From: Candidatus Saganbacteria bacterium
GTDB taxonomy: Bacteria > Margulisbacteria > WOR-1 > XYC2-FULL-46-14 > WPAF01
Assembly: GCA_016223205.1 (NCBI GenBank)
Contig: JACRPM010000003.1
Coordinates: 62,001-126,000 of the forward strand
DNA: 64,000 nt
Direction: 5' to 3'
Below are positions 40,277 to 47,189 of the stretch, one piece after another. Both the position numbers and the translations under genes were made by a program. Each line of letters starts with the position of its first letter. Positions within the stretch are counted from its first letter, which is position 1. The notes below the pieces were generated by a model. The model saw only the letters and a program-made list of their open reading frames with translations, was not told the origin of the DNA and ran no database searches.

Positions 40277-43252
40277 ATGATCCCCCTCAAAGAGATGTTA
40301 AAGGGATTAAATTCCGAACAAGCCAAAGCTGTCACCCATGGCGAAGGCCCCCTTTTGATCATTGCGGGGGCCGGCACCGGGAAAACCACAGTCATTACCC
40401 GCCGGATCGCCTACCTGATAGCCCAAAAAAAAGCCAAACCGGGCGAAATATTAGCGCTCACCTTTACCGATAAAGCCGCACAAGAGATGGAGGCCCGGGT
40501 AGATATAATGGTACCGTATGGTTTTGTGGATGTTAGCCTTTCCACCTTCCACGCTTTCGGCGACAGGGTGCTGCGGGACCATGCCCTAGACCTGGGCCTG
40601 CGTCCTGACTATCGGGTGATCTCCCTTTCCGAGCAGATCATTTTCTTCCGTGAGCATATCTTTGAATTCCCTCTTCATTATTATAAATCTCTGGGGGACC
40701 CGACCAAGCATATTGAGGCCCTACTGGGGGTTATCAGCCGGGCGAAGGACGAGGATGTTAGCCCGGAGGAGTTTCTAGCTTGGGCAAAAAAGAAACCCCC
40801 TCTCAATCTCCCCCTTGCCAAGGGGGAGATGTCCCGAGCCAAGTCGAGGGACAGAGGGGGTGAAAGAGGGCAACAATTAGAAGTTGCCCGGATCTATAAA
40901 AAATATCAGGAGTTGAAAGCGGAAAAGGGGCTGGTGGATTTTGGGGATCAGGTGAGCTTAACGCTCAAACTATTCCGAAAATACTCTTCAGTCCTTAAGG
41001 AATATCTGAAGAAATACAAATTCATCCTGGTCGATGAGTTCCAGGATACCAATTATGCCCAGTTCGAATTGCTCAAGCTTTTGGCCGGAAAGAACGCCAA
41101 CCTGACCGTGGTTGGGGATGACGACCAATCCATCTACAAGTTCCGCGGGGCGGCCATCTCCAACATCCTCTCCTTTGAGAAGGTTTATAAAAAATGCAAA
41201 AAGATCGTTTTGACCAAGAACTATCGTTCCACCCAGATCATCTTGGATTCCGCCCGCCGCCTCATCAAATTCAATGACCCGGAACGACTGGAGATCAAGG
41301 CCAAAGTAGACAAGCGATTAGTTGCGGTTTCGGAAACTGCGGCTGAACGCCGCGGTTCCAAACGAGTCGAACACAAACATTTTGACCGAGTCACCTCCGA
41401 GGCCGATTGGGTGGCGCAAATCATCAATGAAAAGAAATATCCGCTGAAGGAATACGCCATCCTAGTCCGCTCCAATGCCGACGCGGAGCCCTTCCGCCAG
41501 GCGCTCAATATCCTGGGGATCCCGCATCAGTTCTCGGGTGGGGGAGGGCTCTATGTCTTTCCGGAGATAAAACTGCTGGTCTCCTTCCTGCGGGTGATCG
41601 GGGATCCTTCGGATTCGGTATCGCTATACGACCTGTCGCTTTCGGAGGTCTACCAGTTAGATCCGCTGGACCTGCAGAAGATGAACACTTTTGCCGGCCG
41701 GCGCAATTTAACCCTGCACCATGTCTTTACCCACCTTGAAGAATCGCAAGTGCGGAATTCGGAATTCGGAGTGCTGAATGATATAAGAGAGGAGAGCCGG
41801 GCCACGGTCAAAAAGATCATGGAAGACATAGGGCATTACCTGGCTTTTGCCAAACAAAAGGCCGCCGGCGAAGTTCTCCATCAATTCCTTAAAAAATCGG
41901 GGTACCTCGCCAAGCTGACCCGTGAACAGAGCGTGGAGAATGAAAATCGCATCCAGAATATCGCGCAGTTCTTCGAGAAGGTCACCGAATTCAAGGAGAT
42001 CGCGGAGATCGACCGGGTCTCGGAATTCGTAAGGCACCTCAATATCCTCAAGGAAGCCGGGGACGATCCAGAGTCGGCCCAGCCGGACTTTGACGCGGAC
42101 GCGGTGCAGGTGTTGACCCTCCATAAAGCGAAGGGACTGGAATTCTCCGTGGTCTTTCTGGTCTCACTGGTGGCTGATAAATTCCCGGTAAGGACCAGAA
42201 AACATCCCATTGAATTACCTGAAGAATTGATCAAGGAAGAAATCCCGCCCGGCGATTTTCACCTGATGGAGGAACGGCGGCTTTTCTATGTGGGTATGAC
42301 CCGCGCCAAGCGGGAGCTATATTTAACTTCCGCGGTCGATTATGGAGGCAAACGTGACCGTAAGGTCTCCCAGTTCGTGCTCGAAGCTTTAGATATGCCC
42401 AAGGCCGACATTTCGGTCTTAAAAAGGCCGGCCTTAACCCAGATCGAGCTGTTCGCCGCGCCCGAGGCGATCATTCCATTAGAGAGGAAAAGGACCAAGG
42501 ACGAGGTTCTGCCGCTTTCCCACTATCAGATAGATGACTACCTGACCTGTCCCTTAAAATATAAATATGTGCATATCTTGCGTGTGCCGCTTTTGCCCAA
42601 TCAGCAGATAATCTATGGGGCGGCCCTGCACCAGGCAGTTCAGACCTATTTCACCGCCAAAAAGAACCGGCAGAAGTTCACCGAAAAGCAATTATTAGAC
42701 ACCTTTGCCAACAACTGGTCGTCAGAAGGATTTATCTCCCGTGCCCACGAAGAGCAGAGATTTGCCGCAGGAAAGACAGCCCTTAAAAGATTTTATAAGA
42801 CCGAGAAAAAGCGCGGCCGCGTTCCGCTGTATGTTGAGGAAAAGTTCGCTTTTACCGATGAGGGGATGGAAGTGAGGGGGAGATGGGATCTGGTCGAAGA
42901 GTCACGAGTCACGGGTCGCGGGTCGCAGATCTTTATTGTAGATTTCAAGTCGTCGGAGGTGAAGACACAGAAGGAAGCCGACCGGCGGGTCAAGAACAGC
43001 TTACAGCTTTCAATTTATGCTCTGTCTTGGCAAAAGAAATACGGCCGCTTGCCCGATTCTCTGGAGCTTTACTTTTTAGAAAGCGGGTTAGTGGGATCGA
43101 CTACTATCAATAAAGAGCAGACCGACGAAACCTGGGAAGAGATCAGCAAAGTGGGAAAAGGGATAAGGGAAGCGGATTATCGCGCCACTCCCAGCTTTCG
43201 CTCCTGCAGTTATTGCCCATATAATGAGATCTGTCCCAGCTCGGCGGTTTAA
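40277..43252 (+). CDS. UvrD/PcrA-type helicase fused to an Fe-S PD-(D/E)XK nuclease
   Basis: A 991-residue DNA repair protein. The N-terminal SF1A helicase has LNSEQAKAVTHGEGPLLIIAGAGTGKTT (read AGAGTGKTT as Walker A), VDEFQDTN (Walker B), GDDDQSIYKFRGA, VLTLHKAKGLEF and VGMTRAKRELYLT. The C-terminal 230 residues are a RecB/AddB-like nuclease: DYLTCPLKYKY, a GRWD motif, IVDFKSS, and CSYCPYNEIC. The four cysteines resemble the iron-sulfur latch of AddB/Cas4 nucleases. Three repeat tracts are read in frame: 40795-40861, 41324-41361 and 41756-41780, and a fourth (42899-42928) in a nuclease loop. It converges with rmuC, overlapping by 4 bp. Confidence 0.93.
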   Translation: MIPLKEMLKGLNSEQAKAVTHGEGPLLIIAGAGTGKTTVITRRIAYLIAQKKAKPGEILALTFTDKAAQEMEARVDIMVPYGFVDVSLSTFHAFGDRVLRDHALDLGLRPDYRVISLSEQIIFFREHIFEFPLHYYKSLGDPTKHIEALLGVISRAKDEDVSPEEFLAWAKKKPPLNLPLAKGEMSRAKSRDRGGERGQQLEVARIYKKYQELKAEKGLVDFGDQVSLTLKLFRKYSSVLKEYLKKYKFILVDEFQDTNYAQFELLKLLAGKNANLTVVGDDDQSIYKFRGAAISNILSFEKVYKKCKKIVLTKNYRSTQIILDSARRLIKFNDPERLEIKAKVDKRLVAVSETAAERRGSKRVEHKHFDRVTSEADWVAQIINEKKYPLKEYAILVRSNADAEPFRQALNILGIPHQFSGGGGLYVFPEIKLLVSFLRVIGDPSDSVSLYDLSLSEVYQLDPLDLQKMNTFAGRRNLTLHHVFTHLEESQVRNSEFGVLNDIREESRATVKKIMEDIGHYLAFAKQKAAGEVLHQFLKKSGYLAKLTREQSVENENRIQNIAQFFEKVTEFKEIAEIDRVSEFVRHLNILKEAGDDPESAQPDFDADAVQVLTLHKAKGLEFSVVFLVSLVADKFPVRTRKHPIELPEELIKEEIPPGDFHLMEERRLFYVGMTRAKRELYLTSAVDYGGKRDRKVSQFVLEALDMPKADISVLKRPALTQIELFAAPEAIIPLERKRTKDEVLPLSHYQIDDYLTCPLKYKYVHILRVPLLPNQQIIYGAALHQAVQTYFTAKKNRQKFTEKQLLDTFANNWSSEGFISRAHEEQRFAAGKTALKRFYKTEKKRGRVPLYVEEKFAFTDEGMEVRGRWDLVEESRVTGRGSQIFIVDFKSSEVKTQKEADRRVKNSLQLSIYALSWQKKYGRLPDSLELYFLESGLVGSTTINKEQTDETWEEISKVGKGIREADYRATPSFRSCSYCPYNEICPSSAV
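40795..40861 (+). repeat. Nested palindromic repeat in frame within the helicase-nuclease gene
   Basis: ACCCCCTCT (40795-40803) pairs with the AGAGGGGGT at its end. Inside are CTCCCCCTT-GCC-AAGGGGGAG (40808-40828) and the 22-bp palindrome GTCCCGAG...CTCGAGGGAC-like block (40831-40852). It is read as PPLNLPLAKGEMSRAKSRDR. It is the same module set as in valS with the inner parts in the opposite order. Confidence 0.88.
41324..41361 (-). repeat. GGAACCGCGGCG repeat, copy in the helicase-nuclease gene
   Basis: On the minus strand it begins TTGGAACCGCGGCGTT and matches queA positions 49941-49980 at about 34 of 40 bases. It lies in frame after the helicase segment KVDKRLVAVSE. Confidence 0.75.
41756..41780 (-). 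repeat. TCCGAATTCCGAATT repeat, copy in the helicase-nuclease gene
   Basis: A 25-nt segment whose minus strand contains TCCGAATTCCGAATT. It matches tgt positions 51291-51315 at 22 of 25 bases. It is translated here as RNSEFGVLND. Confidence 0.7.
42899..42928 (+). repeat. Tandem GAGTCACG/GGGTCGCG tract in the nuclease domain
   Basis: Four degenerate octamers (AGTCACG, AGTCACGG, GTCGCGG, GTCGCAG) in frame. They encode EESRVTGRGSQ in a loop between the GRWD motif and the IVDFKSS strand of the nuclease. Confidence 0.6.
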
Positions 43253-44277
43253 AGGGGGAGGGCGGGGACTTCGGTCTTTTCTTCGAGCGAGCCCAGTTTG
43301 TCGCCGAACTTGGTCAGGCGCTTTTCGGTATCCTCGAATTTGGTGACGCTGTCTTTCAGGTGTTTCCCCATGAGGGTGAAGTCACCCATCACGCGGTCAA
43401 AATCCCCTTCCAGCCGGGCCAGATTCTTTAGTATCTCCTGGGCCTGCTCTTCGATGCGCAGGCCGCGCAGGCCGAAAAGTATGGTCTGCAGGTAGCCGTA
43501 GAAGGAGTTGGGCGAGACCGGGATGACCTTGTTCTTGGTGGCATAGCGGAAAACGCTGCCTTCTTCCCCTAAATCCTCGTCTTTAATGATGACCTCGTAA
43601 TAAACATTCTCCGCCATGATATACATCAGGGCAAAATCAAAAGTGCCTTCATCCGGCAGGATGTACTTGCGGCGGATGTCATCGATATGCTTTTTTACGT
43701 CGCGGACGAACTGTTTCTTGGCGGAGATCCGGGAGGCGTCGTCCTTGGCTTCCACCACCCGTTTGAAGTTCTCGAGAGGGAACTTGGAATCCACCGGGAC
43801 CATGCCGCCTTTCAATAATATAACGGCGTCAACCTTTTCCCCGCTCTTAAAGCGGTATTGTTCCTGATAATGGGAAGGCGGCAGGACCTGCTTCAGGAGG
43901 TCTCCCAGGAAAAGCTCTCCCATCCCGCCCCGGAGTTTCGGCGCCCTTAAGATATCTTGAAGGGAGGAGATATCCTTGCCGATCTCCTGCACCTGCTTGG
44001 TGGTCTCGTGCACTTCGCCCAGTTTGCGGTGCACATCGCCGATCACCTTGGCGGCATTATCCAACCGGGCGTTGACGTTCTTGTCAACATTCATTAGAGT
44101 CTGGGTCAGGTCGGGATAAAGCTTGTTGATCGAGCCGCGGATCTCTTCCATCTGTTTTTGGATGAGGTCCACCGCCTTATCCGTCTGCGGGGCCTGCCCC
44201 AAAGAATTAAGCTTGAACAACAGGTAGCCCGCCACCAGGAGGGTCAAAGCCGATATGATCATTGCCAGGACTTCCAT
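43249..44277 (-). CDS. rmuC: DNA recombination protein RmuC
   Basis: A 342-residue RmuC family protein. It has an N-terminal transmembrane helix (MIISALTLLVAGYLLFKL), a coiled coil (about 30-115), and the restriction-endonuclease-like core GGMGELFLGDLLKQVLP, YRFKSGEKVDAVILLKGG, and VDSKFPLENFKR. RmuC limits DNA inversions and sister-chromatid recombination in E. coli. It faces the helicase-nuclease gene. The promoter on the minus strand has TATAAT 9 nt before the ATG. Confidence 0.93.
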   Translation of the reverse strand: MEVLAMIISALTLLVAGYLLFKLNSLGQAPQTDKAVDLIQKQMEEIRGSINKLYPDLTQTLMNVDKNVNARLDNAAKVIGDVHRKLGEVHETTKQVQEIGKDISSLQDILRAPKLRGGMGELFLGDLLKQVLPPSHYQEQYRFKSGEKVDAVILLKGGMVPVDSKFPLENFKRVVEAKDDASRISAKKQFVRDVKKHIDDIRRKYILPDEGTFDFALMYIMAENVYYEVIIKDEDLGEEGSVFRYATKNKVIPVSPNSFYGYLQTILFGLRGLRIEEQAQEILKNLARLEGDFDRVMGDFTLMGKHLKDSVTKFEDTEKRLTKFGDKLGSLEEKTEVPALPL

Positions 44278-44286
44278 GTATTCGGG

Positions 44287-44292
44287 ATTATA
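44287..44292 (-). promoter_or_regulatory. -10 element of rmuC, leaderless
   Basis: Minus-strand TATAAT with a 9-nt gap to the rmuC ATG at 44275-44277. No -35 match is seen. Confidence 0.5.
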
Positions 44293-44302
44293 TCAAATAA
44301 AA

Positions 44303-44320
44303 ACCCCCGGAGTAGGGGGT
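44303..44320 (+). promoter_or_regulatory. Hairpin at the ribosome-binding region of the 44331 gene
   Basis: ACCCCC-GGAGTA-GGGGGT, 6-bp arms, ending 10 nt before the ATG at 44331. The GGGGGT arm is the only Shine-Dalgarno-like sequence, so it may be masked. On the minus strand the hairpin is followed by TTTTTATTT, so it could instead stop antisense transcription. Confidence 0.45.
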
Positions 44321-44330
44321 GAATTGAATA

Positions 44331-45044
44331 ATGAAAAAACTGATAGCTTTGTTAGTGGTTTGTGGATTAGTGATGGGGCTAGTCGGAGTTTACACGGCTG
44401 ATGCCGCGGTCGCCAAAAAGGTCATGAAGAAAAAAGTAGTGGTCAAGAAGGCGCCGGCGAAGAAAGTCGTGAAACCGGCTCCCACTCCAATCGCTCCTCC
44501 TCCGCCGCCCATGGCAGTTCCGCCGCCTCCTCCACCGCCAGTTGCCAGACCAGTTGCTCCGGCTCCGACCGGGCTTTTTGGCTGGGGACTCAATACCGCA
44601 GTTGATGCGGGCTTGATCGCTGGTATGATGGGATTGACGGGTTCTGCGATCCTCCCCGACCCGATGGGTCTGGGACCAATGGTCGGCTTGCCAGCCAACG
44701 CAGTAATGTGGAAGCTGGGCGCGGGATATGCGCAGGGGAACGATAAAAGCAGTGTGGCGTGGAAAGCACCCCACTTGCTCGTCGAAGGGTTGATCAATCT
44801 GCCTGCCGATATGATGGGCGGGATTGAGACCTATGTCGGCGGTGGCTTGAACTATGTCGTGGGCCGCGCTGGTGGCGGATCCTACGGTGGTCAGGCGTAT
44901 TTGGGCGTCAAGGGAGATCTGGGCTTGGGTGGAAAGACCTACGGCCAACTCGGGATGGGAATCTTGAGAACCGGCACGGGATCTGGCCCGCACAGCACCG
45001 GATTTGCTCTGGGTGTCATGGTTGGACAAACGATCCTGTTATAA
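44331..45044 (+). CDS. Exported protein with basic and proline-rich linker and small beta-barrel
   Basis: A 237-residue protein. A signal peptide (KKLIALLVVCGLVMGLVGVY, cleavage near ADA) is followed by a Lys/Ala stretch (KKVMKKKVVVKKAPAKKVVK), a polyproline tract (about residues 55-85), and a Gly-rich C-terminal part. The last part ends GFALGVMVGQTILL and could form 6-8 outer-membrane strands. The basic/proline region could bridge the periplasm to peptidoglycan or anionic polymer. Not a recognised family. It has its own strong terminator. Confidence 0.6.
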   Translation: MKKLIALLVVCGLVMGLVGVYTADAAVAKKVMKKKVVVKKAPAKKVVKPAPTPIAPPPPPMAVPPPPPPPVARPVAPAPTGLFGWGLNTAVDAGLIAGMMGLTGSAILPDPMGLGPMVGLPANAVMWKLGAGYAQGNDKSSVAWKAPHLLVEGLINLPADMMGGIETYVGGGLNYVVGRAGGGSYGGQAYLGVKGDLGLGGKTYGQLGMGILRTGTGSGPHSTGFALGVMVGQTILL

Positions 45045-45050
45045 AAAGTG

Positions 45051-45109
45051 AGGGCCCGATTCTTTTGTGGAAACATGGAAACACAAGGGAGGCTGGGCCC
45101 TCCTTTTTT
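45051..45109 (+). terminator. Rho-independent terminator after the 44331 gene
   Basis: AGGGCCC (45051-45057) pairs with GGGCCCT (45095-45101), with an inner TTGTG/CACAA stem between, and is followed by TTTTTT (45104-45109). Confidence 0.85.
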
Positions 45110-45121
45110 GGAAGAATATGA

Positions 45122-45127
45122 TATAAT
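45122..45127 (+). promoter_or_regulatory. -10 element of the M23 peptidase operon
   Basis: TATAAT about 27 nt before the ATG at 45155. A Shine-Dalgarno AGAGGAGA lies between, so this transcript is leadered. Confidence 0.5.
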
Positions 45128-45154
45128 GTTTCGTCTGGAATTAGAGAGGAGAAA

Positions 45155-46051
45155 ATGAAAGAACGTGAAAAAAATCGGCATTTTACCCTTATGGTCGTTC
45201 CGCACGATGCGGCGGGACGGGCCTGGGTTTTTCGTATTCCTTCGTTCATCCTAAAGAATCTTCTCACAATCGTCCTGTTTTCGATCCTAATTTTCTCTTT
45301 GTCCATTTTTTATTCCACTTTATTGTCCGGCAAGCTGGTCCATTATAATGCGATGGTTTCCCAAAGCGGAGAGAAAGATAAAAAGATCGACGAATTCCTG
45401 TCCGACACCGGAGCCATTAAGCGGGAACTGCAATCGATCCTGGACCAAAACAACGAACTGCGCCGTTTGTTGGGCTTGAAGATAGAAAAAGAAAAAGTGG
45501 TGATCGAGGGGTCCCAAGAGGAAAGCCCCAAATTGTTCAAGATCCAGCGGGTACTCAAAAGTTCTCTCAAAGAAATCGACGACACCAAAGTCAGTTTCAA
45601 CCAATTAAAAGAACGGGTGGCTTATATCCAGGAAAGAATGGCTGCCAGCCCCTCCGGCTGGCCGGTATACGGACGACTGGTGTCGTTCTTCGGCTACCGC
45701 CGCAGTCCCTGGAGAAGCTTTCATACCGGGATAGATATCGATGTGCCATATGGATATCCAGTTAGGGCTACTGCGCCGGGCACTGTAACTTATGCCGGCT
45801 GGCGGACCGGATATGGCCGGGTGGTGCAGATCTCTCACAGTTATGGATTTTCGACCCTCTACGCGCATAATAGTAAATTAATGGTCAGCCCGGGGAGCAG
45901 GGTTAGAAAAGGGCAGATCATCGCTTCGGTCGGGACCACCGGATTTACCACCGGGGCTCACTGCCACTATGAAGTTCGCAAACAGGGAACCCCCATCGAT
46001 CCCTACGCCTTTTTGAATTTGTCCATCCTATCCGCCGGGAGGTATTTTTAA
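45155..46051 (+). CDS. M23-family (LytM) peptidoglycan peptidase, membrane-anchored
   Basis: A 298-residue envelope protein. One N-terminal transmembrane helix (LLTIVLFSILIFSLSIFYS) is followed by a periplasmic coiled coil (about 65-165) and a C-terminal LytM domain: FHTGIDIDVPYGYPV with the first His/Asp ligands, YGRVVQISHSYGFSTLYAHN, and the HCHYEVRKQG third-ligand motif. The zinc ligands appear intact, so it may cut cell-wall cross-links rather than only activate amidases. A bactofilin gene follows immediately. That pairing is a known shape-control module. Confidence 0.92.
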   Translation: MKEREKNRHFTLMVVPHDAAGRAWVFRIPSFILKNLLTIVLFSILIFSLSIFYSTLLSGKLVHYNAMVSQSGEKDKKIDEFLSDTGAIKRELQSILDQNNELRRLLGLKIEKEKVVIEGSQEESPKLFKIQRVLKSSLKEIDDTKVSFNQLKERVAYIQERMAASPSGWPVYGRLVSFFGYRRSPWRSFHTGIDIDVPYGYPVRATAPGTVTYAGWRTGYGRVVQISHSYGFSTLYAHNSKLMVSPGSRVRKGQIIASVGTTGFTTGAHCHYEVRKQGTPIDPYAFLNLSILSAGRYF

Positions 46052-46408
46052 ATGAACAAGAAACCGGAAGCCATTAACTCCATTATCGGAGAGTCCACCA
46101 CCATCAAAGGCGAGATCAGCTCTCAAGGGCCGCTGCATTTAAACGGCCTAATCGAAGGCGAAGTGCTGGCTGAAGGGGAAGTGTTCGTGGGGGAGAAGGG
46201 AAAGGTCAAAGGCAATATCTCCGGCGGCAAAGTGGTGGTCTCCGGCCGGGTGGAGGGGAATATTTCCGCCCGACTGGGCCTGGAGATCGCTAAAGGCGGG
46301 GAAGTACAGGGAGAAATCACGACCGATAAGTTATTGATCGAGGCCGGGTCCTCTTATTTAGGGAAAGTGAACATCGGTAATCTGGAAGCGGGTGAGGGAG
46401 CTGTCTGA
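46052..46408 (+). CDS. Bactofilin
   Basis: A 118-residue polymer-forming cytoskeletal protein. The beta-helix repeats are visible as SIIGESTTIKGEISSQGPLH, GLIEGEVLAEGEVFVGEKG, KGNISGGKVVVSGRVEGNIS and GGEVQGEITTDKLLIEAG. Short disordered tails flank them. Bactofilins assemble without nucleotide and place peptidoglycan enzymes. The M23 peptidase directly upstream (adjacent stop and start) is the likely partner. The 3' end overlaps rsmI by 17 bp. Confidence 0.92.
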   Translation: MNKKPEAINSIIGESTTIKGEISSQGPLHLNGLIEGEVLAEGEVFVGEKGKVKGNISGGKVVVSGRVEGNISARLGLEIAKGGEVQGEITTDKLLIEAGSSYLGKVNIGNLEAGEGAV

Positions 46409-47072
46409 CCTCTTTGTGGTTGCCACTCCCATTGGCAACCTGGAAGATATCACCCGCCGCGCGATGCGCATTCTAACCGAAGTCGATCTTATCGCCGCGG
46501 AGGATACCCGCCACACCAAAAAACTTTTGGATCATTACCAGATCTCTACCCCGCTCACCAGTTATCATAAGTTCAATATCAAGTCCAAGACCGGATACCT
46601 GATCCAATTCATGAAAACCGGTAAAAGCCTGGCCCTGGTAACGGATGCCGGTATGCCGGGCATATCCGATCCCGGATACGAGTTGATCCGGGAATCGGCG
46701 GAGCAGGGTATCAGAATCATCCCCATCCCCGGCCCTTCGGCGGTGATCACCGCCCTGGCAGTTTCGGGATTGCCCACGGATAAATTCATTTTCCTGGGAT
46801 TTCTTCCCAAGAAACCCGGCAAAAGGCGCCAGGCGCTTAAGGAGCAAAGGGATTTTGAGGGAACGATGGTGCTTTACGAGTCGCCTTACCGTCTGGTAAA
46901 ATGCCTGCAGGATATTTTGGATAGTTTGGGCGACAGAAAAGTAGTGGTGGCGCGGGAGCTCACTAAGATATACGAAGAAGTGGTGCGCGGCCGGGCCTCC
47001 GAGATCAAAAAGAGGTTCGAAGAAAAGGCGCCCAAAGGGGAGGTGGTAATACTAATAGAAGGTAAAGTTTGA
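46392..47072 (+). CDS. rsmI: 16S rRNA 2'-O-ribose C1402 methyltransferase
   Basis: Methylates C1402 of 16S rRNA at the ribose. The 226-residue tetrapyrrole-methylase-fold protein has LFVVATPIGNLEDITRRA, LIAAEDTRHTKKLL, ALVTDAGMPGISDPG, IPGPSAVITALAVSGLP, and FLGFLPKK. GTG at 46392 gives the family N-terminus. It lacks the C-terminal extension of E. coli RsmI. It ends 3 nt before the structured leader of the TonB receptor. Confidence 0.95.
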   Translation: MRELSDLFVVATPIGNLEDITRRAMRILTEVDLIAAEDTRHTKKLLDHYQISTPLTSYHKFNIKSKTGYLIQFMKTGKSLALVTDAGMPGISDPGYELIRESAEQGIRIIPIPGPSAVITALAVSGLPTDKFIFLGFLPKKPGKRRQALKEQRDFEGTMVLYESPYRLVKCLQDILDSLGDRKVVVARELTKIYEEVVRGRASEIKKRFEEKAPKGEVVILIEGKV

Positions 47073-47075
47073 TCC

Positions 47076-47189
47076 TGGCCAGCCGCTCAATCGGGAGAGA
47101 TGTAAACGGCGTCGCGGGTTCTACCCCCGCCTGGTCAAGGAGATGTAAGAGTTACCCGAGAACTCTATATTCTTTTAAGGAGTATAGAG
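47076..47189 (+). ncRNA. Structured leader of the TonB receptor: tRNA-like fold plus Shine-Dalgarno hairpin
   Basis: Part 1 (47076-47137) resembles a tRNA without its anticodon arm. TGGCCAG (47076-47082) pairs with CTGGTCA (47131-47137). A D-like arm is GCTC-AATCGGGA-GAGA. A T-like arm GCGGG-TTCTACC-CCCGC abuts the acceptor exactly as in tRNA. Part 2 holds two exclusive hairpins. AGAGTT (47148-47153) pairs with AACTCT (47161-47166). CTCTATA (47163-47169) pairs with TATAGAG (47183-47189) and places the AAGGAG Shine-Dalgarno in its loop. The shared CTCT allows only one hairpin at a time. The design is that of a regulatory leader; the ligand is unknown. Confidence 0.55.

Noticed and set aside
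44303..44320. Terminator for a minus-strand gene
   Set aside because: There is no minus-strand gene upstream that would need it; the hairpin is kept only as a possible start-site structure.
47076..47189. Cobalamin riboswitch before the BtuB-like receptor
   Set aside because: AATCGGGA recalls the cobalamin core, but no P5 hairpin, no ACTGT B12 box and too little length are present. The tRNA-like pairing explains the bases better.
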